Below the pieces are notes generated by a model that searched no databases, was not told the DNA's origin, and worked only from the letters and a program-made list of their open reading frames with translations. From RGIG5612 sp964528825 (GTDB taxonomy: Bacteria > Bacillota > Clostridia > Lachnospirales > Lachnospiraceae), in assembly GCA_964528825.1 (NCBI GenBank), contig CAZGVB010000011.1, positions 1 to 42,665 of the forward strand: a stretch of DNA of 42,665 nucleotides, in the 5' to 3' direction. Every line of letters starts with the position of its first letter. The first letter of the stretch is position 1. A program made the position numbers and the translations under genes. Positions 32,423 to 40,237 of this stretch are shown here, one piece after another.

Positions 32423-32611
32423 TTACGGGGAAATAGCCTGAGCTATTTGGCCTAATAGTTCAATATACGTTATCATGTGCTCTTCATAAAAATCTATAGT
32501 TTGCTGAAGACTTTGATCATATTGATTTATTTTTATGATAAAGATTGAAATCATGAAGCAGAGCACCACAAGTATAATGTCTATGACCAAAAACAATGTC
32601 TTTTTTTTCAT
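32423..32611 (-). CDS. Small single-pass membrane protein (62 aa)
   Basis: MKKKTLFLVIDIILVVLCFM is one N-terminal membrane helix; a short polar tail of about 35 residues follows (QTIDFYEEHMITYIELLGQI). AAGGAA seven bases upstream and a one-base overlap with the stop of the gene before it (TAATG) show a coupled pair. Function not recognised. It is AT-rich and lies on the minus strand between lysR and the secreted-protein operon. Confidence 0.65.
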   Translation of the reverse strand: MKKKTLFLVIDIILVVLCFMISIFIIKINQYDQSLQQTIDFYEEHMITYIELLGQIAQAISP

Positions 32612-32814
32612 TACTTCATTCCTTCCAATGTTTCAACAAGATCTCTCAAGACAGCCTGTGTATTCAAAAATGTATGCATGTCTCCAATTGCTGTGAAATT
32701 AGCAATTCTGTTTATATACCCTGTAACAGAATTAACAGCAATAATTATCAAAACCAAAAATACAATAACAAGAATTATAAAAATTCCAAAAGTTAACTTT
32801 TCACCCTTTTCCAT
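32611..32814 (-). CDS. Small single-pass membrane protein (about 67 aa), partner of the 62-aa protein
   Basis: From the ATG at 32814 (MEKGEKLTFGIFIILVIVFL) the protein has one long hydrophobic helix and then a polar tail ending LVETLEGMK. GAGG nine bases upstream fits this start better than the ATGs at 32829 and 32820. Its stop overlaps the start of the 62-aa gene. The two have the same layout and may be a pair (two-peptide toxin, holin-like or regulatory), but no family is recognised. The upstream stretch also holds an open reading fragment, SSGVTIPSGGSATGSVVPS, ending near 32825, perhaps the tail of a decayed gene. Confidence 0.6.
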   Translation of the reverse strand: MEKGEKLTFGIFIILVIVFLVLIIIAVNSVTGYINRIANFTAIGDMHTFLNTQAVLRDLVETLEGMK

Positions 32815-33056
32815 ATTCATATACCTCATGATGGCACTACACTACCGGTTGCACTTCCGCCGCTCGGAATGGTTACACCTGAAGAAAGCTATCAATCTGC
32901 ATGTGATAATAATTCGTTCAAAAATTACTCCATCGGGCTCATCCCCTTTCTTCTCAAAATCCATAGTTATATTTAATATGTTTCGATCCTATCTTTCTTA
33001 AAAATTTTGCTCTGTTAACTATATGTTGGTTATATCAAATTGTAAAAAGTGTGGCA

Positions 33057-33109
33057 TTGCTTTTTTTGCAATTTAGCTGGATGCCGCCCTTGCATACGGT
33101 TTTTATACT
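33057..33109 (+). promoter_or_regulatory. LysR-type box and promoter upstream of the secreted-protein operon
   Basis: TTGCTTTTTTTGCAA (33057-33071) sits in TGTGGCATTGC...GCAATTTA, the same context as the box next to lysR. Nine bases on is ATGCCG (33081-33086), a 17-base spacer and TATACT (33104-33109), closely like the ABC-module promoter (ATGCCA, 17, TATAAT). The leader to the gene at 33367 would be about 250 bases. Confidence 0.6.
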
Positions 33110-33241
33110 ATTTAGCAAAATGCAGATCTGTCAAAAAATAAGGTCTGTATCTTATATTTGTAAAATGAAATTTACGTATAATCGGTCTTTCAACTACAGT
33201 GTTGATTTTCTTTCAAATTTGTAACTGATTTCTATGACATA

Positions 33242-33250
33242 TGATATAAT
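33242..33250 (+). promoter_or_regulatory. Second, extended -10 promoter of the secreted-protein operon
   Basis: TGATATAAT (TG, one base, TATAAT) about 115 bases upstream of the ATG at 33367. A -35 is not clear. GGGAGGTG follows at 33258-33265, with no ATG, GTG or TTG at a usable distance. The remainder of 32830-33366 shows no gene I can support. Confidence 0.5.
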
Positions 33251-33366
33251 CCAATCAGGGAGGTGCCATCGAAAAGCAGATTTTACTGTGGTCAATACTA
33301 ACAAGCAATATTGTCAACTTCGGGATTATCAAAATTAATTTTTATTTCAGAAAGGAGAAACATTTA

Positions 33367-34398
33367 ATGAAGAAAGCAACTGTTACAAAAGCAATAATTG
33401 TCGTGATCTCTTTAACACTATTTTTTTCGTTCTGTATAAAAAATGACGCAATCGGTGAAGATTATTCTCAGGTCTTCGAAAAAGCAATTGATGAGGCTTA
33501 TGATTACCCGATTACTGTCGGAACTAAAGCCTGGTCTGAATTGGAATTCTCATCTAAGCGCATTGCTCTGCTTAGAATTCCTGATGAAACAATTGCGAAT
33601 ATGTCCACAGAAGCCCTTCTGATCACCATCTTGAAAAATCCGTACCTCTCGGATATTTGGGCTTATGATTCCGAAATAACCGGATACGAAATGACAAAAG
33701 GATATGTTGACGGACTAAGTGAATTATTGACGCGAGATGAAACAAAAGATCTTATAGATAATCTCATTATTCAAGAAGATATAATAAAGAAGATCGAGCT
33801 CAATATTTCCGATGATGAGAAAATAAATTATGACAGCGTAGTACTAAAGCTGAAACTTCTGAAAGATTTATATAATTATTTACATACGAATGATATCGGC
33901 TCAGGTACAACAAAAAGCGGGGTCTATTCTGATATTTTGACTCCAAACGGTTCTCCTGTTTCATATTATTATGATCTGACATTTTCAAGCCATGGAACGA
34001 CAATATCCGAAGCACAGACCAAACAAGCGGGTTTGTTAGCAACTTATACCAGTGCAAGCGTTATAAGAAATGTATCTGCATCAACAGCCAAATATAATTG
34101 CCATTCGTATGCATGGTATTCCAGCGCATCAACTAACAAATATTGGATTGACGATCCTTCGTTGTACATGATTGACGGAAGTTATTCTTCAGGAATAACC
34201 TATGTTGGTTCAATTCTTTGTTGGAAAACAAAGTCCGGTGTCCCCATCCACTCGGGAATAGTTTATGCGTTATCTTCCGGGACAACGCCTACAAGAGTTA
34301 CGTCAAAATGGGACTATTTAGGCTTGATAAGGCATTATACAAATGCTTGCCCATATTCAAATGCCAATATCAGTGTAGTGATTTCCAGTTGGAATTAA
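33367..34398 (+). CDS. Secreted protein with a Cys/His hydrolase-like C-terminal domain
   Basis: 343 residues. A signal peptide (MKKATVTKAIIVVISLTLFF to about residue 30) is followed by a helical region (35-175) and a C-terminal domain (about 195-343) with YNCHSYAWYS (candidate nucleophile Cys about 248) and VPIHSGIVYAL (candidate His about 297), then SKWDYLGLIRH. The Cys...His order and the NCHSYAW motif resemble papain-fold NlpC/P60 or CHAP-like amidases, but I cannot name the family. AAAGGAG eight bases upstream supports the start. It is followed 13 bases later by a lipoprotein gene and is preceded by a LysR-type box. Confidence 0.75.
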   Translation: MKKATVTKAIIVVISLTLFFSFCIKNDAIGEDYSQVFEKAIDEAYDYPITVGTKAWSELEFSSKRIALLRIPDETIANMSTEALLITILKNPYLSDIWAYDSEITGYEMTKGYVDGLSELLTRDETKDLIDNLIIQEDIIKKIELNISDDEKINYDSVVLKLKLLKDLYNYLHTNDIGSGTTKSGVYSDILTPNGSPVSYYYDLTFSSHGTTISEAQTKQAGLLATYTSASVIRNVSASTAKYNCHSYAWYSSASTNKYWIDDPSLYMIDGSYSSGITYVGSILCWKTKSGVPIHSGIVYALSSGTTPTRVTSKWDYLGLIRHYTNACPYSNANISVVISSWN

Positions 34399-34411
34399 TC
34401 GGTGAACGGCT

Positions 34412-35056
34412 ATGAACAACAAATATAATTATCTCCATTTGATCCTCGGAATAGCTGTGAGTGTCATTATGATCATTTTATCTGCATGCGGAGAGTTATC
34501 GGCACCCGAAGAAAAGACAATAACACTGTTGGTTAAAGATTATTATTCGGACGGTGATACTTTTATAGTAACGCCTGTCGAAGATACGGACAATTTAAAG
34601 GCGACAGATGAGATGTACATTGAAAAGATTGCCGAATTGTTAACTCCCGGGGAGCCGCTCTGCGCAGGAGATACAATAGAGATTACCTACTCGGGGATCC
34701 GCAATGAGAGCATGGGAAAGGTATTTGATAATATAACCACCTTAAAAATCACAGAAAAAAGCAATACTGAGACATTTCCGGACAGAATTATTCTTTTATC
34801 CCATTCCCTTACTGGTAATGAAGACGGAACTTATGAGATTGAAATGGACTCTGTCAAATATCAATACAAATACCGTCTTGTTTTAAAGGGATATTCACAT
34901 TCACCAAATTATGACTTTGCCGTATACATTGCATACAGTAACGATGAAAATCTCACCTTTGAAGAACTTTTCTGGAGTATGTGCAGCTCAAGAATGAGCG
35001 ATAGAGTTTTTCCCGACCGTGCCACAGATATTGCTATGACATACTACAACAACTGA
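34412..35056 (+). CDS. Putative lipoprotein, cotranscribed with the secreted Cys/His protein
   Basis: 214 residues. An N-terminal hydrophobic stretch (LHLILGIAVSVIMIILSAC) ends in a lipobox LSAC, so Cys26 is probably lipidated and the protein anchored outside the membrane. The mature part begins GELSAPEEKTITLLVKDYYS and looks beta-rich (OB-fold-like spacing: DTIEITYSGI, FDNITTLKI), followed by a second beta region (TYEIEMDSVKYQYKYRLVLK). No family recognised. The start has only a weak ribosome site. It could be an inhibitor or immunity partner of the preceding secreted protein; that is inference from gene order. Confidence 0.75.
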   Translation: MNNKYNYLHLILGIAVSVIMIILSACGELSAPEEKTITLLVKDYYSDGDTFIVTPVEDTDNLKATDEMYIEKIAELLTPGEPLCAGDTIEITYSGIRNESMGKVFDNITTLKITEKSNTETFPDRIILLSHSLTGNEDGTYEIEMDSVKYQYKYRLVLKGYSHSPNYDFAVYIAYSNDENLTFEELFWSMCSSRMSDRVFPDRATDIAMTYYNN

Positions 35057-35065
35057 ATGTACGAC

Positions 35066-35108
35066 ATAAGCCCGTCTTCAAACCATAAAGGTATGATGAC
35101 GGGCTTAT
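35066..35108. terminator. Hairpin between convergent lipoprotein and LRR genes
   Basis: ATAAGCCCGTC (35066-35076) pairs perfectly with GACGGGCTTAT (35098-35108) across a 21-base loop. No strong U-run, so probably a two-way terminator of modest strength. Confidence 0.6.
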
Positions 35109-35137
35109 CTGTTATCCTGCTTGTCTTTGTTTATCTG

Positions 35138-38100
35138 TTATCTTGTACTGCGTCTCTTATAAACGACCGCTGCGGCTGAAAATGAGAGTGCAAACAATAT
35201 CACATACGGCAATACTCCGGCATCTCCGGTCTTAACGCTCTTAGATGTGTCTGCCGTCTTGCTTTGTTCTTTTTCTGCCCCGCTTTGAGCATCGCTCTTC
35301 TTTTGCTCCTTTTGTACAGGATCTGTTACGCTCGTACGTGAAAGCTCCGCATCGCATACCGAACAATAAATGACCTCGTCATGAGAGCCGTCTTTTCCGT
35401 CTGACGGTGCCTTCTTATTCTCTTCAACAGGCTCTGCTTCTGTATGCCCTGCCGGCTTTATCTCTTTGGTTGTACGGCTTATCTCGTCCTTGCAGGCCTC
35501 GCAATATACGGCCTCATCATATGAACCACTCTCCGTGCATGTCGGATCCGCTATATTCTCGATGACAGCTTTATCCTGTATTGCCTCATGTGCGGCATGG
35601 ATTTCTATCTTAAGGCTTGTTATATCGGACAATGCATGTACGTTTGTATCCTTTCCGTTTTCATCTTCACTGATGCCATATACAAACATATTGCCATCAT
35701 TATCCTCAACTGCTTCAAACAGACTTGCGCTGCCATCTTTTGTCTCGTTCCATTCGAGCAGAAGTGCAGCCGGAACTTCACTCTTCTTACCGTCTGCCAT
35801 CGCATATTTATAGATCAGGCTGTCCGCATGACTGAGAGACAGCTTGTTTCCGTCAGCATCCGTAACTGTTATAACATCACAATTGCCAAACGAAACGCCT
35901 GCTGCCTTCAGCAGATCTTCAACGGTTATATATTTTGTTGCGTTGATAGTTTTCTCTTTGCCGTTTTCACGGTATTGATATGTGATCGGATCTGTCTTTA
36001 CGATAGACTCAAGCTGCGACTTCTTAAAGTTGATTTCTTCCGTATCGTCTTTGCTTACAATCTCAACATCAAGCACCGTCTCCTCATATGTACCGTAATT
36101 GAAGGTCGGGTCTGCATATGAATAGATATAATAATATCCGTCTTCTGATGAGCTTCCTCCGCCGCATCCGCCTGATACGCCTTCTTCGGTAAGTGTTACC
36201 TTATAGATCGGATAGCCGAAGCCGTCCTTTTCACCTGTATCCACGCAGCTTGAGAAAAGCTCATTGTTTTCAAGATCCCATGCATATACATCGAATTTGT
36301 CACGTTTAAAATAATCCTTTGCGCGAGTGCAATTTACGACCAGTGCAAAGTTCGTATCATACAGAGAAGCTGCACCGGTTGACGAAATATTCTTTCCGAG
36401 ATTGAGTTCTTTAAGCGCCTGGCAGCTGTAGAATGTTCCGACAGGGATCGATGTTATCTCCACCTCATCCGGGAAGGTAACCTTCTCAAGATTCTTCCAG
36501 CATTGATAGAATACATATTCTCCCATCCTCTTCAGACTCTTAGGCATGGTGACTTCCTTAAGGCCGACACAAAGGTCGAAAGCATATTCACCGATCTCCT
36601 CGATGCTGTCTGCAAGTGTAAGATCAACAAGCGCATAATCGCTTGCAAACATAAAAGGTGCGATAACCGTGCATCCCTCTTCGAACGTTACTTTTGTAAG
36701 GTCCTGACAATCCACAAAGGCACCGCGTCCGATAGCCTTTACAGTTCCCGGGATCACTATATCTGAGATCGAGCTGTTGTAATAGAATGCATATTCGCCG
36801 ATCTCCTCTACCTCATTCAGGTCGACATATTGTATGCCTGTACAATGACCGAAGCAATTGTCGCCTATCTTCTTGAGTGACTTCGGAAGTCTTACGACGG
36901 AAATTCCCTCATCACTCCAAAACATATAATCACTGAGCTCCGTAACTCCCTCGGAGATAGTTACCTTCTTGAGATTCTTGCAAATATCAAATGCGCAGCT
37001 GCCGAACTTTACACCTGCGGGAAGTGTGACCTCGGTAAGATTACTCTGACGGAAAGCAAGAGATTCTATTTCCTTAAGTGTGCTCGGGAATGTTACCTTT
37101 GTAAGCTTGCTGTTGCCCTGATAGGATTGCATAAATGCCTGGCTTGCAATGACCTCGACTCCCTCGGGGATGGCAAACTCAGTATCTGTACGGCCGTTAG
37201 GATATCTGATGAGCTTCTTGCCGTCCTTGCTGTAAAGTATTCCGTCTACCGACTTGAAGCTTGGATTGTCCTCTGCCACATTTATATTTTCAAGGACATC
37301 ACAGCATGCAAAAATATTTTCGTCTGATGTGATGGTTATCTGTGTGCTGTCCTCATCACCTGATGTGACAGTCTTGCTGATACCCATCTTTGTAAGAGTT
37401 GCCGGAAGACTGATCTCGGCAAGCTTTGAACATCCGCGGAAAGCCTCCGAACCGATTTCTTCTATCTTGGTTTTTGAAAGATCTATGCTTGTGATCTGCT
37501 TAAGTCCGGTGCAGCCCCACTTCTTTATATATGTAAGAGTCTCAGGGAATGTAACCTCTTTAAATGAGTAAGCGCTGCTCGAATATGTTGACTTATATTG
37601 CTCCATGGCATTCTCGCCGATGCCGACAACCGTAAATGTCCAGTCTTCACCCGCAACACTCTTTGTTACCTGAGACGGTATTTCAAGAGGCGTATATGCG
37701 CTGTTCCAGCCGACATATTTTAATTCTACCGTACCGCTCTTTTTTGCGCTGTCAAGGCTTACAACATGATATTCCATATATTGAGGTGTATATGATGACG
37801 ATGTGGTTCCGTTGACATATTCCTTAAAGTCGGCGATATATCCGATGCCTGTCGCATCACAAAGTGTTATATCTCCGGCCTTATCTATGCCTGCCGAAAG
37901 CATTTTTGTCCATGCCTCGCTGTATACAGTAACATCGGGTACATATATCATCAACGACTGACATCCTATAAAAGGATATTGTCCTTTATAAAATGACTCT
38001 GTAGGTTCGGTCATCACAGGTGCGCTGCTGCCCTCAAATGTAACCTTACGAAGAGCTGTACATTTCTGGAAAGCGAGCTGACCCACTGTCGTGACTGATG

Positions 38101-39214
38101 CAGGTATTGTAATCTCCGCAAGAGATGTATCTGCATTGAACATGCTGTTTGCGATCTCGGTCTGTTTTGACGGGAGAGTCACCTTGACAAGATTGGGGTT
38201 GCTGCCCAATGCGGCCTTTCCGAATGTGACATTTTCTCCTTCAAAAACTATCTCCTTAAGACTCCACAGTCTTGTCGCATAACATCCCACATAGTTGAAT
38301 GCATAATCGCCTACCTTGGTGACAGATGCCGGCACAGTAATCTTAGTGATCTTTGATAAGGATTCCGCATTTGTAGTCGACGTAGTGCCGTTGCTGCCGT
38401 TAAAAGCACGAGCGGCGACAGCTGTTACCGGATATGTCTTGCCATCCTTTGTATATGACGAAGGGATCGTGATCTCTCCTCCGGGACCTGTATATCCTGC
38501 GACAGTTGCCTCATCATTTGCAATGGTGAAATTAAAGAAGCTTATATCACTGGGATCTACTGTCGCGCCGCATATACATTTGGAATTCGTATATGTGTGC
38601 TTCTCATTGGTGATCGTCTCAGTGCAGCCTTTATCTGTACATACGGCGCTGTGAGTACCGTCTTTATTGTCCGTATATTCCCAATTGTGTGTGGCATATT
38701 GCGGATCGGCAACACTTGCATTAATCGACGGATAAATGGTGAATATCTCGAGATCATCCAATTCATTCGCATAATTCCTCTGATAAGATGATTTGCAATA
38801 TACATCGATTTCCCAGTCTATTTCAGAAAAGGCGGATGCAAGATTTTCGGGTGCGTCACCGTAAAAATATATCTCTTCCAGACTATAGCAATAATCAAAA
38901 ACATAATCGTCGATATATGTAACCGTGCTCGGTATAACAATTGCCTCAAGATCGGTATTGTTCATAAACGAGGCCTGTCCTAATTTTGTTACTGTCTTCC
39001 CGTCAATCGATGCGGGAATAACAACATTTGCATCCGAACCCGTATATTCTTCGATCTCTCCGTTATCGAATTCAAAGTCATCAGCAGGAGACGGATCGGG
39101 AGTTGCTGTCTTCGGCGCAAACCCCGAAGCACCGGTCAATACCGCAGACTGCGCGATCATTGCCATGCACAGCAACAGAGCAGACAGCCTTTGGGGGATG
39201 TGAGTTCTTTTCAT
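35138..39214 (-). CDS. BspA-type leucine-rich-repeat surface protein with KTGD sorting-like tail
   Basis: A 1358-residue secreted protein, probably an adhesin or ligand-binding surface protein. The signal peptide (MKRTHIPQRLSALLLCMAMI) is followed by many LRR_5 units of about 23 residues in roughly 50-150, 210-470 and 520-1020 (for example EEIGEYAFYYNSSISDIVIP). Two His/Cys-rich segments with C-x-x-C pairs lie near 170-215 and 1235-1310. A short domain with INATKYITVEDLLKAAGV is near 1150. The C-terminus is VKTGDAG, a membrane helix and KRRSTR, like a non-LPXTG sortase signal. GAAGGAAGG precedes the start. It stands alone, behind a structured leader. Confidence 0.92.
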   Translation of the reverse strand: MKRTHIPQRLSALLLCMAMIAQSAVLTGASGFAPKTATPDPSPADDFEFDNGEIEEYTGSDANVVIPASIDGKTVTKLGQASFMNNTDLEAIVIPSTVTYIDDYVFDYCYSLEEIYFYGDAPENLASAFSEIDWEIDVYCKSSYQRNYANELDDLEIFTIYPSINASVADPQYATHNWEYTDNKDGTHSAVCTDKGCTETITNEKHTYTNSKCICGATVDPSDISFFNFTIANDEATVAGYTGPGGEITIPSSYTKDGKTYPVTAVAARAFNGSNGTTSTTNAESLSKITKITVPASVTKVGDYAFNYVGCYATRLWSLKEIVFEGENVTFGKAALGSNPNLVKVTLPSKQTEIANSMFNADTSLAEITIPASVTTVGQLAFQKCTALRKVTFEGSSAPVMTEPTESFYKGQYPFIGCQSLMIYVPDVTVYSEAWTKMLSAGIDKAGDITLCDATGIGYIADFKEYVNGTTSSSYTPQYMEYHVVSLDSAKKSGTVELKYVGWNSAYTPLEIPSQVTKSVAGEDWTFTVVGIGENAMEQYKSTYSSSAYSFKEVTFPETLTYIKKWGCTGLKQITSIDLSKTKIEEIGSEAFRGCSKLAEISLPATLTKMGISKTVTSGDEDSTQITITSDENIFACCDVLENINVAEDNPSFKSVDGILYSKDGKKLIRYPNGRTDTEFAIPEGVEVIASQAFMQSYQGNSKLTKVTFPSTLKEIESLAFRQSNLTEVTLPAGVKFGSCAFDICKNLKKVTISEGVTELSDYMFWSDEGISVVRLPKSLKKIGDNCFGHCTGIQYVDLNEVEEIGEYAFYYNSSISDIVIPGTVKAIGRGAFVDCQDLTKVTFEEGCTVIAPFMFASDYALVDLTLADSIEEIGEYAFDLCVGLKEVTMPKSLKRMGEYVFYQCWKNLEKVTFPDEVEITSIPVGTFYSCQALKELNLGKNISSTGAASLYDTNFALVVNCTRAKDYFKRDKFDVYAWDLENNELFSSCVDTGEKDGFGYPIYKVTLTEEGVSGGCGGGSSSEDGYYYIYSYADPTFNYGTYEETVLDVEIVSKDDTEEINFKKSQLESIVKTDPITYQYRENGKEKTINATKYITVEDLLKAAGVSFGNCDVITVTDADGNKLSLSHADSLIYKYAMADGKKSEVPAALLLEWNETKDGSASLFEAVEDNDGNMFVYGISEDENGKDTNVHALSDITSLKIEIHAAHEAIQDKAVIENIADPTCTESGSYDEAVYCEACKDEISRTTKEIKPAGHTEAEPVEENKKAPSDGKDGSHDEVIYCSVCDAELSRTSVTDPVQKEQKKSDAQSGAEKEQSKTADTSKSVKTGDAGVLPYVILFALSFSAAAVVYKRRSTR

Positions 39215-39242
39215 TTCATTTTCCTTCCTTCTTTTAATTTGT

Positions 39243-39290
39243 GTCGGTCAAAATTGTGAAAATAGCAAAAGCATTTTCACCCAGTCCGAC
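39243..39290 (-). promoter_or_regulatory. Two-tier hairpin in the LRR gene leader
   Basis: GTGAAAAT and ATTTTCAC (39256-39263 and 39273-39280) form a perfect inner stem; GTCGG and CCGAC close it outside. It lies about 30-75 bases before the LRR start. A TATAAT-like -10 (minus strand, near 39300) is just upstream of it. Confidence 0.45.
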
Positions 39291-39407
39291 TACTATAACA
39301 TTATATTCAATATCTTTATACGCCTTTTTTGCCAATTAATCTTTGTTTTTTTTGTAGTTTTTGACAATTATGATTTCTTTTTTAAATCGGGTGTTCCCTG
39401 TGCCATA

Positions 39408-39416
39408 CCCCCCCCC
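39408..39416. repeat. Run of nine C upstream of the LRR surface protein gene
   Basis: Homopolymer C9 about 195 bases upstream of the LRR start. Such runs change length easily. Apart from this run, the leader hairpin and the 21-bp duplication, the 485 bases 39215-39699 show no supported gene. Confidence 0.85.
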
Positions 39417-39629
39417 ACGACCATTTCCCCTGTTTATGATGTAGATTTTTACAATTGTATTTGTTGTGATTATGCCTAATATTGCCCGTTTGTCTTTTGT
39501 TTTGACGCCAATCATTTTTATTGTAATAAGCAAAAAAGAAAACCCTCCCGGTACTTTTTATTTCCCATACATAACGCCTTGCGGATATTCCTATACATGG
39601 ACATGCTCTGAATCGTACCTTTCGGGTTT

Positions 39630-39672
39630 TCTTATTATGATAATTTTATTCTCTTGTTATGATAATTTTATT
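39630..39672 (-). repeat. 21-bp tandem duplication behind the PPOX-family gene
   Basis: TCTTATTATGATAATTTTATT (first 20: TCTTATTATGATAATTTTAT) at 39630-39650 and a copy with one base changed at 39652-39672, about 28 bases past the PPOX-family stop codon. Confidence 0.88.
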
Positions 39673-39699
39673 TTGTTGTTTTGACGTCCCTTACCGCAT

Positions 39700-40176
39700 T
39701 TATTTTTCCTGTATCTCCTTGCCGCACATATTCTCTATCTCTATTTCGAACATTTGCATCGCATCTGCAAAAGATGCGATCTCTTTATCCGCTATGCTCT
39801 CATCAGGAAAATATTTCATTGCAAATCTTTTTGCCGTATCCATGACCCATGGGATATTGTCAAGCAGATGACATCTGCCGAATATGACCACACTCTGCAC
39901 ATACGGCGCCCACTGTTCTTTTCTTACGGTCTCATGTCCGTATACGGTAAAGCATACCTTATCGCATGCCCGCAAGGCCTCTATCTTATATCCTGCCTTT
40001 GCTCCGTGAAAATAAATTTTGTTCTTTTCCTCATCATAGAGGAAATCGATCGGCACCGCATAAGGATATCCGTCATCACCGTTTACAGCCAATACACCGC
40101 GTCTTTCACTGCGAAGGAGCGCCGCTGCCGCCTCATTATCTATAGCTCTCTTTTTTCTTCTGAGTTCTCTGAACAT
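39700..40176 (-). CDS. Pyridoxamine 5'-phosphate oxidase-fold protein (Nim-like flavoprotein)
   Basis: 158 residues with the split-barrel flavin-binding fold. It begins MFRELRRKKRAIDNEAAAAL, then RRGVLAVNGDDGYPYAVPID, KIYFHGAKAGYKIEAL, KVCFTVYGHE and VVIFGRCHLL, the strand order of NimA/NimJ-type nitroimidazole-resistance relatives. Most such proteins are uncharacterised flavoproteins, so drug resistance should not be assumed. It follows the MocR regulator gene by about 60 bases on the same strand, and that regulator may control it; PdxR-type regulators often sit next to PLP- or flavin-related genes. Confidence 0.9.
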   Translation of the reverse strand: MFRELRRKKRAIDNEAAAALLRSERRGVLAVNGDDGYPYAVPIDFLYDEEKNKIYFHGAKAGYKIEALRACDKVCFTVYGHETVRKEQWAPYVQSVVIFGRCHLLDNIPWVMDTAKRFAMKYFPDESIADKEIASFADAMQMFEIEIENMCGKEIQEK

Positions 40177-40237
40177 CTGTATATCTCTTTTCTTCCTATA
40201 TTAATAAAGATATTTTTCAGGTTTACCGACCGCATGT

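Noticed and set aside
33173..33232. Short frame MKFTYNRSFNYSVDFLSNL
   Set aside because: No ribosome site close to the ATG and it lies in the leader of the next operon; chance is likely.
39336..39533. Minus-strand 65-aa frame including the C9 run as a Gly tract
   Set aside because: Lys/Ile-rich, no ribosome site, no similarity recognised; better explained as intergenic DNA.
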